A stretch of DNA of 43,549 bases from CAZCCC01 sp964497245 (lineage in GTDB: Bacteria; Patescibacteriota; Patescibacteriia; Buchananbacterales; UBA6539). Under the pieces are notes generated by a model, which worked only from the letters and a program-made list of their open reading frames with translations, was not told the origin of the DNA and did not search any database. A program made the position numbers and the translations under genes. Position 1 is the first letter of the stretch. Each line of letters begins with the position of its first letter. This document shows, in pieces, positions 1 through 8,381 of the stretch. The stretch is taken from positions 1 through 43,549 of the forward strand of contig CAZCCC010000008.1 of assembly GCA_964497245.1 (NCBI GenBank), in the 5' to 3' direction.

Positions 1-247
1 TTTCTTCTGGGCTGGTTTTTTTAATTATTTTTTCAAGGACATTATTGAATTTTTTCATATCAATGATATCAGGTGCAACTTCCTGACGAAGAATAATTAT
101 CTGTTCCGACTGAGTTATGCTTTGATATATATTTTTGTAAAGAAAAAAACCCAGAGTTGAGAAAACAGCAATTATTATCAAGGCTGACAATACATATAAT
201 TTTTTTTGGGAGACACGAATTTTTGGCAATTCTATTTTTAATTTCAT
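1..247 (-). CDS. Pilus-operon membrane protein, N-terminal part only
   Basis: This gene runs off the left edge of the window, so only its first 82 codons are visible. It opens with ATG at 247 and overlaps the TGA of the pilO-like gene as ATGA, which implies translational coupling. Residues 1-17 are basic. Residues about 18-41 form one hydrophobic membrane segment containing LSALIIIAVFSTLGFFL. The rest visible is polar with a helical look and a KIIKK patch near residue 75. The one-TM, cytoplasm-in topology matches PilN/PilO-type inner-membrane platform proteins, and the place directly after pilO is where pilP or another alignment-complex protein usually sits. No PilP lipobox is present. The family is not recognised. 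Confidence 0.6.
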   Translation of the reverse strand, partial: MKLKIELPKIRVSQKKLYVLSALIIIAVFSTLGFFLYKNIYQSITQSEQIIILRQEVAPDIIDMKKFNNVLEKIIKKTSPEE

Positions 248-795
248 ATTGTGTTTTCTTCAATTTGTCTTTGAATATAAATTTCACCAATTAATTTTGC
301 TGTTATCATTATTTCTTCTTTCACCGCAGCATTTATAGTTGATATGTTTAAGTAATAATCCATTTTTTCAATGTCTTTTAGGTATTTTAATATATCAATA
401 AAATCTCCAGATAAGGTAATCTCCAAAGGAATAACGTAATAAAAACCTTTTAATTCATCTTTTTCTTGGCTTTTTTTTAAGGAAAGACTTTGGTTTATAT
501 TATGTTTTTCTGAGATTTGTTCTAATACTGTAATAAATTCCAATTCTTTTCCTTCAAGTATTAGGGATTTAACGAATTTTTCTTTATCCAATCTTATTTT
601 TTCAAAATTGTTTATTGTCTCTCTTAGTAACTGTCCTTTTTGATATTTCCTTTCCAAATCCATTCTTTCGGCATAAATAGATTGGCTTATTTTTTTAATC
701 TCGTTGATTGTTGGGATTATAATGAGATATACAATAAATAAATTTGCGGTTATCACTGCTGATAAAAATATTACAATTTTTTTCTTTAAACTCAT
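244..795 (-). CDS. pilO: Type IV pilus assembly protein PilO-like
   Basis: The product is a 183-residue single-pass membrane protein of the pilus alignment subcomplex, which links the cytoplasmic PilM ring to the outer assembly. A short basic N-terminus (MSLKKK) is followed by a membrane helix at about residues 7-29. A charged coiled-coil-like stretch covers about 35-80. The C-terminal alpha/beta domain contains YYVIPLEITLSGDFIDILKYL, the pattern of PilO periplasmic ferredoxin-like domains. It overlaps pilN by 4 bases at the start and the next gene by 4 bases at the end. Assignment rests on topology, size and the M-N-O order, because PilO sequences diverge strongly. No Shine-Dalgarno site is visible, consistent with coupled translation. 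Confidence 0.75.
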   Translation of the reverse strand: MSLKKKIVIFLSAVITANLFIVYLIIIPTINEIKKISQSIYAERMDLERKYQKGQLLRETINNFEKIRLDKEKFVKSLILEGKELEFITVLEQISEKHNINQSLSLKKSQEKDELKGFYYVIPLEITLSGDFIDILKYLKDIEKMDYYLNISTINAAVKEEIMITAKLIGEIYIQRQIEENTI

Positions 796-1328
796 ATTTT
801 TTTAAGCCAGTCTAGATTTATATCGGCCTTCAGGTTAAAATTTATATTATTTCTCTTAATGAGATCATTCAAGGGTATTTCCACGTTAAGGAATAATTCA
901 TTTTTTTCCAGATCTTCTTGAAATTTCTTTAGATTTTCTCTGTCAAAAGCAAATCCGGTAATAAGCATTTTTTCCGGTTGTATATTTATACTGTCTAAAT
1001 TTACCCCTTCCGGGACCAATTTGGACAATTGGATTATCAGTTTTGTCCAATCAATATTTTTTTCTTGGATTTTGACCAAAGTATTAATATAAAGGTTAAA
1101 TTCTTTTACGTCTTTGTTAAATATATTGGCATATCTCGTAGTTAAAGTGGAATATTCCACTACCCGATTGAAATTATTTTGAATTATTAATTTGGCCAGT
1201 AGAAGGATTATTGATGAAACTATTGTTACCAGTAAGATTAAAATAACCAGATCTTTTGCCATTATATAGATCTGCTTTATTTTGAATTCCTGCTTTTTTT
1301 TAGGCGATATTAAATTAAGGGTAATCAT
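792..1328 (-). CDS. pilN: Type IV pilus assembly protein PilN
   Basis: The product has 178 residues. It begins with the typical PilN start MITLNLISPKKKQE, whose homologous segment binds the PilM groove in characterised systems (INLLP-type motif). A membrane helix lies at about residues 25-48. The periplasmic part has a coiled-coil region around residues 50-85 and a ferredoxin-like domain containing VPEGVNLDSINIQPEKMLITG. It overlaps pilM by 4 bases (ATGA style) and pilO by 4 bases, so the three are one translationally coupled unit. The N-terminal motif, the length and the position between pilM and pilO make the call fairly safe. Confidence 0.85.
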   Translation of the reverse strand: MITLNLISPKKKQEFKIKQIYIMAKDLVILILLVTIVSSIILLLAKLIIQNNFNRVVEYSTLTTRYANIFNKDVKEFNLYINTLVKIQEKNIDWTKLIIQLSKLVPEGVNLDSINIQPEKMLITGFAFDRENLKKFQEDLEKNELFLNVEIPLNDLIKRNNINFNLKADINLDWLKKI

Positions 1329-2392
1329 AGGTAATTCTCTTTTAGGGATCTTAGGGCCAGTCCGATTGCCGTTGTGTAGGAAATAATTTCATCATTAGGA
1401 ATTATATTTTTTTTATTTTTGGTAATATTAATTAATGGGTCTCCAATGTGTGTTTTTATTTTTGTTTTTTCCGAGATTACCTTTTCAATTCCTAAAAAAT
1501 TAGCTCCACCGCCACATAGTATTATTTCTGAAATTTTTTCTCCATCCGGAAAATTTATTTGATAAAAATTTATTGCCTTTTTTATTTCTCTTACCAATTT
1601 TTCTATTGGTTCAGTCAGAATTTTTACCAAAGCCCCTTCACATCGATCTTTTTCCAGTCCACAGACAATTTTAGCTTTCTCAGCTTCTTTAATGTCTATT
1701 TTTAGGGATTTAGTAATTGTTTCCGTGATATCATTTCCCGATATCGGTAGGCTAACGGTAAACTGTATGGTGTTTTCTCCATATACAATTAAGCTAGTTC
1801 TGGCGGCACCAAAGTCAATAATTATTTTGCCTCCTGCTTCCTTTTCTTTCAGAAGACTTCTAGTAATAGCAGTAGCTTCTATTTCAAATACGTATGGGTT
1901 TAATCCGCTTTTTTCCATAATTTCCAAGTAGGAATCAGAAATACTTTTTAAAACAGCACCAACTAAAACTTTTGAAGAATCTGACTTTTCGACAATTATT
2001 TGCCAATCAAGGTAAATTTCATCAGGACTGAAAGGTATGTGATTTTTTATTTCTTCGTTTATCAGTTTTAGAAGACTGTTATCATTGCCTTTTATATTTT
2101 TAATGTTAATATTCTTTATAAATGTTTTGGACTCGGGCAAAACAGTAACCAGATTTTTTGTTGATGTTTTAAATCCATTTGATGACCTTATTAATTTTTT
2201 AAACAGATTAATCAAATCTGCTTCTCTTTCTTTAATTATTTCTCCGCGGCAGATTATTCCGGCTGGAATTTCAATTTCATTAAAAAAATTAATATTTATT
2301 TTTTTGCCGCTTTTTTTTAACTGAACAAGTCTTAGTTTATGGTCGCTTATGTCAAGTCCAAAAAACATATATTTTAATATTTTTCTTCCCAA
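1325..2392 (-). CDS. pilM: Type IV pilus assembly protein PilM (actin-like ATPase)
   Basis: The 355-residue product is a cytoplasmic actin/FtsA-fold protein that scaffolds the pilus motor and platform by binding PilN. Visible features are the phosphate-1 segment FFGLDISDHKLRLVQLK near residue 10, the phosphate-2 segment KIIIDFGAARTSLIVY near residue 190, and the adenosine segment SEIILCGGGANFLGIEKVI near residue 290. An inner in-frame ATG (MFFGLDI, at 2368) may be the true start. The listed start overlaps the upstream pilin-like gene by 19 bases, while the inner one leaves a short gap. It is part of the continuous minus-strand pilus operon. Confidence 0.88.
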   Translation of the reverse strand: MGRKILKYMFFGLDISDHKLRLVQLKKSGKKININFFNEIEIPAGIICRGEIIKEREADLINLFKKLIRSSNGFKTSTKNLVTVLPESKTFIKNINIKNIKGNDNSLLKLINEEIKNHIPFSPDEIYLDWQIIVEKSDSSKVLVGAVLKSISDSYLEIMEKSGLNPYVFEIEATAITRSLLKEKEAGGKIIIDFGAARTSLIVYGENTIQFTVSLPISGNDITETITKSLKIDIKEAEKAKIVCGLEKDRCEGALVKILTEPIEKLVREIKKAINFYQINFPDGEKISEIILCGGGANFLGIEKVISEKTKIKTHIGDPLINITKNKKNIIPNDEIISYTTAIGLALRSLKENYL

Positions 2393-3567
2393 TGATCTAT
2401 TTTTATTAAAGGTGATGAAGGATTATATTCCGGCTCAATTACCGATTCAAATTTTTCCGGTGTATAGTTTACAATAATTGATCCTCCGCTGGCAGTTATC
2501 TCGGCATCAAATCCGGTCACGCTGCCATTGATTACAAAATTAGTTCCGGAGCTTGTAATTTGAATTTTTTTTGATGAATAAATTAGTCCATTGATTTCAA
2601 CAAAGCCGCCGGAAGTAGTAATTTCTATATTATCTTTGGCAAGCAGTCCGCCGCCTTTGATCAAATCATTATTTATAGCCAGTGTTTGCCCGGTTAAGGT
2701 TATCTTTATTTTACCTTCGGAAACCAGCACTCCGTTTATGGTAAAATTTTTGCCGGTTATCTCCGCATCACCGGTAACATATATTATTCCGTTTAAAGTC
2801 GTGTTGTTGGGTAAATTCCTAAATTGGTTGCGGCTATACGTCTGGTCGGCGCGATTTTTCCAAGAATCAAAACCTATTTGCAACATTTCAACTGTGGATG
2901 TTGGGACTTGTTTGTAGCTGTTATTGAGGGTAATTTTCCCGCCGGCAACTTCATTTATTACGTTTGCCGAAGTCACAGAACCGTCATTAATTACTATTTC
3001 CGCTCCTTGTACTTTTAATTCTTGATTAGCATGTATTCTTCCGCCGTTTGAAGTCATAACAATTCCCGCTCCATTAAATCTGAAATTTCCATTTTGTTGA
3101 TTTCCTCTGCCGCCGGCGAAAGTTGAGAATTCCCATTTACTTGTGCTTCCCGTTGCCCTGGTAACATATGTTTTTACAACTCTTTGGGAATAATTACTTC
3201 CAATTTTATATGTTGAGGTGGAAATTATCCAGGCTTCTGCCGGTGCGGTATTTTTTGCCGAAACTTGATAACTGGCATTTGAATCCCCAAAAATATTATT
3301 TCTGGATATGCTGTGAGAATTATCAAGGTTGCCTTGCAGAAATGCCTCTCTGGCTGATTGGTCGTTTTTTATTTTCCAGGCCATATCATTTATTCCCGCT
3401 TCTGCCAAGTAATAGTTTTTTGTCGCCACAGACTGGGCTTTGGCTATTTTACTTTCGGAATTGGCCGATGATACCAGGTAGGAACCGATTACTAGCAGAG
3501 TTGTTAAAACTAAAACCGAAACAACCAAAACTATTCCTTTTGCTTTTTCTTTTTTCATATTAAGCAT
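2374..3567 (-). CDS. PilX-like minor pilin with a large beta-rich C-terminal domain
   Basis: The 397-residue product starts with a class III/PilX-like leader (MLNMKKEKAKG) and a hydrophobic N-helix IVLVVSVLVLTTLLVIGSYL, followed by NYYLAEAGINDMAWKI, a segment typical of PilX N-terminal domains. The usual Glu at mature position 5 is absent, as in pilus-tip GspK/PilX-type proteins. Residues about 150-380 form a long run of short Gly/Asn/Thr-rich beta strands (NGIIYVTGDAEITG, INGVLVSEGKIKITL, VEINGLIYSSKKI and similar). The roughly 20-residue periodicity suggests a right-handed beta-helix or bactofilin-like polymer fold. It overlaps the PilW-like gene by 8 bases and pilM by 19. It is probably a tip or adhesive minor pilin. 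Confidence 0.72.
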   Translation of the reverse strand: MLNMKKEKAKGIVLVVSVLVLTTLLVIGSYLVSSANSESKIAKAQSVATKNYYLAEAGINDMAWKIKNDQSAREAFLQGNLDNSHSISRNNIFGDSNASYQVSAKNTAPAEAWIISTSTYKIGSNYSQRVVKTYVTRATGSTSKWEFSTFAGGRGNQQNGNFRFNGAGIVMTSNGGRIHANQELKVQGAEIVINDGSVTSANVINEVAGGKITLNNSYKQVPTSTVEMLQIGFDSWKNRADQTYSRNQFRNLPNNTTLNGIIYVTGDAEITGKNFTINGVLVSEGKIKITLTGQTLAINNDLIKGGGLLAKDNIEITTSGGFVEINGLIYSSKKIQITSSGTNFVINGSVTGFDAEITASGGSIIVNYTPEKFESVIEPEYNPSSPLIKIDHWEEKY

Positions 3568-4144
3568 TCCGCGGGTTAATTATTGATTTCATTTCAATTT
3601 TTTCATTGTTTTTTTCCAAGATAAATTCAATATTTACTCCATCTTGTCCATAGAATGAAAGATTAGAAAAATTTTCTCCAATTAATTTTTCTTCCAAAAT
3701 GACTTCATTCGGACCGCCAAAAGCGTCAAAATCGTTCCAATAGACATGGTTAGACGGGTCAGTCTCAAAATAATAAATTATTATCTGCCTTTTTAAATTT
3801 TTACCATCCAGATAATATTTAATATATTGGATAGAGGATGAATTGTGGCCATCTTCAAAGAATAATTGGTTGCTTACAGTAGCAGGATCTGAATTGCTTG
3901 CCGGCAGAGTCGTTACAATTTTATTTGCCTGTCTGATTTCTCTTGACATTAGGTCAATGGCAATTCTTGCATTTTGTATAAGCTCAGCTTTGGCATTGCT
4001 TTTTCTTAAAACCTTTTGATTAAGCAGGAAAACGCTGGAGATTATAAGCAATATCAGCAGTCCTATCACAACCGCTATTGTTAGTTCTGAAAGAGTTAAT
4101 CCCTTTTGTTTTTTTATTAATTCCATCATCTTAATAATTGGCAA
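3560..4144 (-). CDS. PilW-like prepilin (minor pilin)
   Basis: The 194-residue product has a prepilin peptidase site KQKG|LTLSE with Glu at mature position 5, then the hydrophobic helix LTIAVVIGLLILLIISSVFLL. The segment AKAELIQNARIAIDLMSREIRQANKI is the conserved PilW/GspJ-type pattern. The C-terminal half is a small beta domain of the kind that forms the pilin globular head. An internal ATG at 4129 (MMELIKK) would start one base after the previous stop and shorten the leader to about ten residues. It is an equally plausible start, since no SD site decides. It is the third of four adjacent minor pilins and likely takes part in priming pilus assembly. Confidence 0.78.
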   Translation of the reverse strand: MPIIKMMELIKKQKGLTLSELTIAVVIGLLILLIISSVFLLNQKVLRKSNAKAELIQNARIAIDLMSREIRQANKIVTTLPASNSDPATVSNQLFFEDGHNSSSIQYIKYYLDGKNLKRQIIIYYFETDPSNHVYWNDFDAFGGPNEVILEEKLIGENFSNLSFYGQDGVNIEFILEKNNEKIEMKSIINPRNA

Positions 4145-4610
4145 TAATAGTGCTTATTTGAGTTGATTTTTCATTGGATATAACCGGCGATTGCCAATAG
4201 GCTGTAACTGTTATTTTTTTTAGTCCATTATCTGTTGCGCTTGGGTTAAGGTTTGAGTCTATATATTCAACATTTGTCTGCCTTCTGAAATTGTACAGAT
4301 AATCTTCAGCGTCATTTGAGACTCTTTGCTTTGTTTCAATCGTTCCAACACTGATATTTTCATACGGCATTGAATTTATTTCTTCTATTTTTGAGAGTGC
4401 CAAATTTGATGCAACTGCCATGTTTTGGGAGTCGCCGATTATTCTTATTGTAAAAGGAAAAAATTCTACTACCGCCATAAGACCTATCGTCAGAATAGTA
4501 ATAGCCAAAGTGGCTTCAATAATCGTAAATCCGTTTTTTGCCGTTTTTTTTAGACGGGTATCAGTAATTTTTTTTAAATTTGGAAATTTATCAGTCAATG
4601 ATTTCAACAT
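4131..4610 (-). CDS. PilV-like prepilin (minor pilin)
   Basis: The product has 159 residues from the chosen ATG at 4610 (MLKSLTDKF). A longer in-frame start at 4646 adds 12 residues but would overlap the upstream gene by 56 bases instead of 20. The leader ends in KKTAKNG|FTIIE, a prepilin peptidase site with Glu5, followed by the helix ATLAITILTIGLMAVVEFF. The segment NMAVASNLALSKIEEINSM matches the PilV/GspI pattern after the helix, where a LA..K.EE motif is usual. The remainder is a beta-rich head containing KKITVTAYW. It is one of the minor pilins of this operon. Confidence 0.75.
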   Translation of the reverse strand: MLKSLTDKFPNLKKITDTRLKKTAKNGFTIIEATLAITILTIGLMAVVEFFPFTIRIIGDSQNMAVASNLALSKIEEINSMPYENISVGTIETKQRVSNDAEDYLYNFRRQTNVEYIDSNLNPSATDNGLKKITVTAYWQSPVISNEKSTQISTIIANY

Positions 4611-5034
4611 AGCCGGATGGTCTAATTTGTAAAGTTGATATGTCATTTTTTGAATTAGATAGTGATATATGACCTGTCTCCATTACTCCGCCGGTTGAAT
4701 TAAACTGGATTTTGTTATCAGTAAATCCGCTTATTTCCTCAATTTTTACCTCAGAGTCAAATTTTATAGCTTTAATTATTTTGCTATCTTTGGAATTGAT
4801 TATCTGGTAGCTTTCAGAAAAAAAATCAAAGGCTACATAATATATATTTTGTTCGGTTATTGCCAACTGCTGGGCTAGCCTTAGATTTGTGGCAAGGAGT
4901 CTGGCTTCATTTTTTAGCTTGCTGGTTTTTTGGTAGTTAGCCAGCATAGGAATGCTTATTAATGAGATTAATGAAATTATTAACAAGGCAACTACTATCT
5001 CAACAATGGAAATACCTTTTCTTTTTTTTACCAT
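4591..5034 (-). CDS. GspH/FimT-like pseudopilin
   Basis: The 147-residue product has a short leader and cleavage site KKRKG|ISIVE, with Glu5, followed by the membrane helix IVVALLIISLISLISIPMLA. The segment NEARLLATNLRLAQQLAITEQ is the hallmark GspH/FimT region. It is followed by a YYVAFDF strand and a C-terminal GGVMETGHISLSNS beta segment similar to GspH heads. It starts one base after the stop of pilC. Members of this family act as minor pseudopilins that initiate pilus or secretion-pseudopilus assembly. No major pilin gene of PilA type is visible in the window, so this set may serve a pilus whose main subunit is encoded elsewhere. Confidence 0.8.
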   Translation of the reverse strand: MVKKRKGISIVEIVVALLIISLISLISIPMLANYQKTSKLKNEARLLATNLRLAQQLAITEQNIYYVAFDFFSESYQIINSKDSKIIKAIKFDSEVKIEEISGFTDNKIQFNSTGGVMETGHISLSNSKNDISTLQIRPSGYVEIID

Positions 5035-5035
5035 A

Positions 5036-6121
5036 TTAGATTTGCTGGCTTAAAGAATACATCGGCATTATTACTGCAACGGCCATACCACCTACGCCAA
5101 GCCCTAGAATTACCATTAGTACCGGTTCCAGGATTGACGGAAGATTATTCATCGTCTGACTCACTTCTTCTTCATAAAACATTGCTGATTCTTCCAATAT
5201 ATTGTCCAGTGTGCCTGTTTCTTCACCGACAGAAATCATCTGTAATATAACAGGTGGAAAAAGATTTAAGTATCTGCTCAAAGAGTCTCTTATCCCAACT
5301 CCTTTTTTTATTTTTTCTCTTGCTTCAAGTAGAGAGTTTTTATATTCCATATTGCCTAAAACTTTTGCGGTTATTTCAAAGGATTGCACTATAGGAATGT
5401 CTGTTTTTAAAAGAGAACTTAGAGTTCTGCAGAATCGAGCAATATTTATTTTTTTAATTATGGATCCGATAATCGGAATTTTTAAGAGTATTTGATGAAA
5501 TATTTTTTTTCCTTTCGGCAGTGAAATTGTGCGGGTAAATACAGCAGCAATAATTAAGGCTGCAACTAATATATATATTCCATAATTCAGGACAATTTCG
5601 CTTAATCCTATCAGCACTCTGGTGGGTAGAGGCAGCTGAACATCCATTTCTGTAAAGACTCCAGACATTGTCGGTATGACATAAGCCAAAACTAAAATTC
5701 CAATAGCAACCATCATGGTAATTACAATAGCCGGATAAATCATCGCCCCTTTTACTTTTGATATTATCTCATGGTCCTTTTTCATCTGAATAAAGAGCTG
5801 TTTTAAAACCTCTTCCAACTTTCCAGCGACTTCTCCGGCCTTAATCATATTAATAAAAAGTTCGCTGAATATTTTACGATGATTTTCAAGTCCTTTGGAA
5901 AGTAAATTTCCTTTTTCTACCGATTTTTGAAGATCATTAAGTATTATTTTAAATGATTTTGATGTGGTTTGTTGGGAAAGTGTTTTCAGAGCGGCTGATA
6001 GTGAAATTCCGGCTTTTAGCATTACTTCAAGCTGCTGAACAAAGAATATTTTTTGGGATAGAGGAATTTTTCTCGGCTGATTGATCCAATTTTTTATTTT
6101 TGTTGTGACTTCGTTTTCCAT
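5036..6121 (-). CDS. pilC: Type IV pilus inner-membrane platform protein PilC
   Basis: The 361-residue product is a GspF/PilC-family platform protein with two T2SSF domains. Domain 1 (about residues 20-145) contains KIFFVQQLEVMLKAGISLSA and MIKAGEVAGKLEEVL. Domain 2 (about 225-350) contains NIARFCRTLSSLLKTDIPIV and MISVGEETGTLDNIL. The repeated G-E-x(2)-G-x-L signature appears in both. Hydrophobic segments lie near residues 123-149, 168-192 and 330-353. It translates the PilB ATPase cycle into pilin insertion. Length is slightly below the usual 400 because the N-terminal extension is short. It starts 9 bases after pilB and ends one base before the GspH-like gene. Confidence 0.93.
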   Translation of the reverse strand: MENEVTTKIKNWINQPRKIPLSQKIFFVQQLEVMLKAGISLSAALKTLSQQTTSKSFKIILNDLQKSVEKGNLLSKGLENHRKIFSELFINMIKAGEVAGKLEEVLKQLFIQMKKDHEIISKVKGAMIYPAIVITMMVAIGILVLAYVIPTMSGVFTEMDVQLPLPTRVLIGLSEIVLNYGIYILVAALIIAAVFTRTISLPKGKKIFHQILLKIPIIGSIIKKINIARFCRTLSSLLKTDIPIVQSFEITAKVLGNMEYKNSLLEAREKIKKGVGIRDSLSRYLNLFPPVILQMISVGEETGTLDNILEESAMFYEEEVSQTMNNLPSILEPVLMVILGLGVGGMAVAVIMPMYSLSQQI

Positions 6122-6130
6122 TTTATTTGC

Positions 6131-7861
6131 CTAGTCTTTAGTTACTCTTAGTATCTCTTCAATTGTTGTAATTCCGGTTTTTGCCTTTATAAAACCATCT
6201 TGAACTATAGTGATCATTTTTTGGGATTTTGCCTTATCATTTATCTCGTTTGAGTTGGCGCCTTTTATGATTAATTCGGAAATTTCGGGAGTTACTTCCA
6301 AAACCTCGTAAAGTCCTATTCTGCCTTTATATCCTGATTTATTGCATTTTTTGCAACCTTTACCGCGATAGAAAAGAAGAGATTCCTTGTTTTGTTTTTT
6401 AGTGATTAATCCTTCTTTTTCCAGCATTTCCAGCATTGATTCAAAATGAATTTGTTTTTCCAATTTTTCAATTTCTTCTTTATTCAGAGTATAGCTTTCA
6501 ATACATTCCTGACAAATTTTTCTGGCGAGCCTTTGGGCGATTATAAGGTTAACGGTGGAAGAAATTAAAAACGAAGGAATTTCCATTTCAGCAAGCCGCG
6601 GCAGCGTTGTCGGAGCATCATTTGTATGAAGGGTTGATAAAACAAGATGGCCTGTAAGTGCGGCATGGACTGAAATTTCAGCAGTTTCTTTGTCGCGGAT
6701 TTCTCCAACCATAATTATGTCGGGATCTTGACGTAAAAAAGATCTTAGTCCGGAAGCGAAAGTGTAGCCGATTTTTGGATTTACCTGGCTTTGATTCAAA
6801 CCAGGCATTCTATATTCAATCGGATCTTCAATCGTAGTAATGTTTACCTCGGGGCTATTAAGTATATGCAAAATTGAATATAGGGTGGTTGTTTTTCCGG
6901 ATCCTGTCGGTCCGGTAACTAAAATCATTCCGTGCGGTTTTTTAATATTTCTTTTTATTTTCTCTAAAGATTTTTTTTCAAACCCAAGCCTGTCCAAGTC
7001 AATTATTCCGGTTTGCTCATTTAAAACCCGAAGAACTATTTTTTCTCCGTCATAGGTTGGAACTGATGATACTCTAAATGAAACTTTATATTCATTTGTT
7101 TTTATTTTGAATCTGCTGTCTTGGGGAAGGCGATGTTCGTCAATTTTTAGGTTTGCGAGTATTTTAATTCTGGCAACAATTCCGGCATGGGCCGATTTGG
7201 GCAGAGTCATTACATTGCGTAAAATCCCGTCAACCCGATAACGGACCAAGACTTCTTTTTCTGTCGGCTCAATATGAATATCAGAAGCGTTTTCAAAAAT
7301 AGCATATTCAAGCAAAGTATCAACTATTCTGATCACCGGCAAATCGTGAGCTAATTCTTTAAGTTTTATATCAGATCCATCTTTATTGTCAGATTCTTTT
7401 TCTTTTGTTATGTCGCTGAATTCAGCCCTTAGTCCTTTATGATAGTTTTTTAGAACGTCCGCTATTCCTTCCGGCGTCGTAATATGGATTTTGATGTCAA
7501 GGCCGGTTTTTTTGGCGAGAAATTCAAATATCTGCAGATTTTCAGGGCTGACTGAGGCGATTTTCAATTCTTTATCGTTTTTGTCAAATGAAATTATTTT
7601 ATGAGTTACGGCGATAGGTTCGGGTATTAAAAAAAGAATATCTTTTCTAACAGTTTCATTTTTCAGGTTAATAAAAGGCAAATTAAAATATGAGGCTATC
7701 GTTTGGTAGAGCTGTGTGTCATTTATTATTTTTTGGGAATATAAATATTCCTCAAGTTTTTGGTTTCTTTTCTCAGCTTCTTTAAGATAAAGTTCTAAAT
7801 CTTTTTTACCAACAGTTTTTGTTTCAACCAGTATTTTTTTTAATTGATTCTCATTAAACAT
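6131..7861 (-). CDS. pilB: Type IV pilus assembly ATPase PilB
   Basis: The 576-residue product is the GspE/PilB hexameric extension ATPase. The MshEN-like N-terminal domain covers about residues 1-140. The catalytic domain shows Walker A GPTGSGKTTTLYS near residue 317, the Asp box TTIEDPIEY, Walker B DPDIIMVGEIRD and the His box STLHTNDAPTTLPRL. A tetracysteine zinc site is formed by CQEC near 440 and CKKC near 505, as in PilB/GspE. It is the first gene of the minus-strand operon and has its own promoter. No PilT retraction ATPase is visible nearby. The start at 7861 is the first ATG after the promoter and lacks an SD site. Confidence 0.95.
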   Translation of the reverse strand: MFNENQLKKILVETKTVGKKDLELYLKEAEKRNQKLEEYLYSQKIINDTQLYQTIASYFNLPFINLKNETVRKDILFLIPEPIAVTHKIISFDKNDKELKIASVSPENLQIFEFLAKKTGLDIKIHITTPEGIADVLKNYHKGLRAEFSDITKEKESDNKDGSDIKLKELAHDLPVIRIVDTLLEYAIFENASDIHIEPTEKEVLVRYRVDGILRNVMTLPKSAHAGIVARIKILANLKIDEHRLPQDSRFKIKTNEYKVSFRVSSVPTYDGEKIVLRVLNEQTGIIDLDRLGFEKKSLEKIKRNIKKPHGMILVTGPTGSGKTTTLYSILHILNSPEVNITTIEDPIEYRMPGLNQSQVNPKIGYTFASGLRSFLRQDPDIIMVGEIRDKETAEISVHAALTGHLVLSTLHTNDAPTTLPRLAEMEIPSFLISSTVNLIIAQRLARKICQECIESYTLNKEEIEKLEKQIHFESMLEMLEKEGLITKKQNKESLLFYRGKGCKKCNKSGYKGRIGLYEVLEVTPEISELIIKGANSNEINDKAKSQKMITIVQDGFIKAKTGITTIEEILRVTKD

Positions 7862-7890
7862 AAATTATTGCTTTTATATTTTTCAATATT

Positions 7891-7919
7891 ATTATAACAC
7901 AAAAACGATTTAGGATAAA
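7891..7919 (-). promoter_or_regulatory. Sigma70-like promoter of the pilus operon
   Basis: Read on the minus strand, TTTATC (7919-7914) and a perfect TATAAT (7896-7891) are separated by 17 bases. The expected start lies about 24 bases before the pilB ATG. The -10 box is consensus but the -35 is weak. Confidence 0.6.
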
Positions 7920-7930
7920 GTTTTTAAAAG

Positions 7931-7959
7931 TGGACAAAATTATGAATAATCATTATTAT
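7931..7959 (+). promoter_or_regulatory. Sigma70-like promoter of the mraY/mur block
   Basis: TGGACA (7931-7936) and TATTAT (7954-7959) are separated by 17 bases and lie about 28 bases before the ATG at 7988. It is divergent from the pilB promoter, whose elements lie just to its left. Confidence 0.5.
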
Positions 7960-7987
7960 AAAGTTAGACTCACTTACTAAAATAAGA

Positions 7988-8371
7988 ATGTTTAAAATTC
8001 ACATAAATAATAGCATGGGCAGAGGATTTTCCGATTCTTTTCGACAGGATAATCTTATTAGGTTAAACCTGTTGTTTGGCTTATTACTCAATGTTTTACT
8101 TTGGTTTTTTATTTTTTCACAAATTAGAAATTTTTTCGAGATGATCCCGCTTCATTATAATATATATTTTGGAATAGATCTTTTAGATTATTGGTATAAG
8201 ATATTTCGTCTTCCAGCTTTGAGCCTTGGATTCTTAATTTTGAATTATTCCTTGGCTTTTTTGGCTTATCAGCAGGAAAAGATCCTCAGTTATTTTCTGG
8301 CCGGGTTTACCACCTTCATCCAATTGATTTTTATTTTATCCACTTTTTTGGTTATTTGGATTAATTTTTAA
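7988..8371 (+). CDS. Small conserved-type membrane protein upstream of mraY
   Basis: The 127-residue product has a polar N-terminus of about 25 residues and then three membrane segments, roughly 27-47 (LNLLFGLLLNVLLWFFIF), 73-92 (LPALSLGFLILNYSLAFLA) and 101-124 (LAGFTTFIQLIFILSTFLVI). Between the first two is IPLHYNIYFGIDLLDYWYKIF, a P-x-H-Y-N-x-x-x-G-I-D motif that resembles the PxHxxxxGxxD element of DUF1648-type membrane proteins. From memory, similar proteins occur next to cell-wall genes in Patescibacteria, but no function is known. It is followed by mraY after 10 bases and is probably first in that operon. No SD site is present before the ATG. Confidence 0.7.
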   Translation: MFKIHINNSMGRGFSDSFRQDNLIRLNLLFGLLLNVLLWFFIFSQIRNFFEMIPLHYNIYFGIDLLDYWYKIFRLPALSLGFLILNYSLAFLAYQQEKILSYFLAGFTTFIQLIFILSTFLVIWINF

Positions 8372-8381
8372 TTATAAAACA

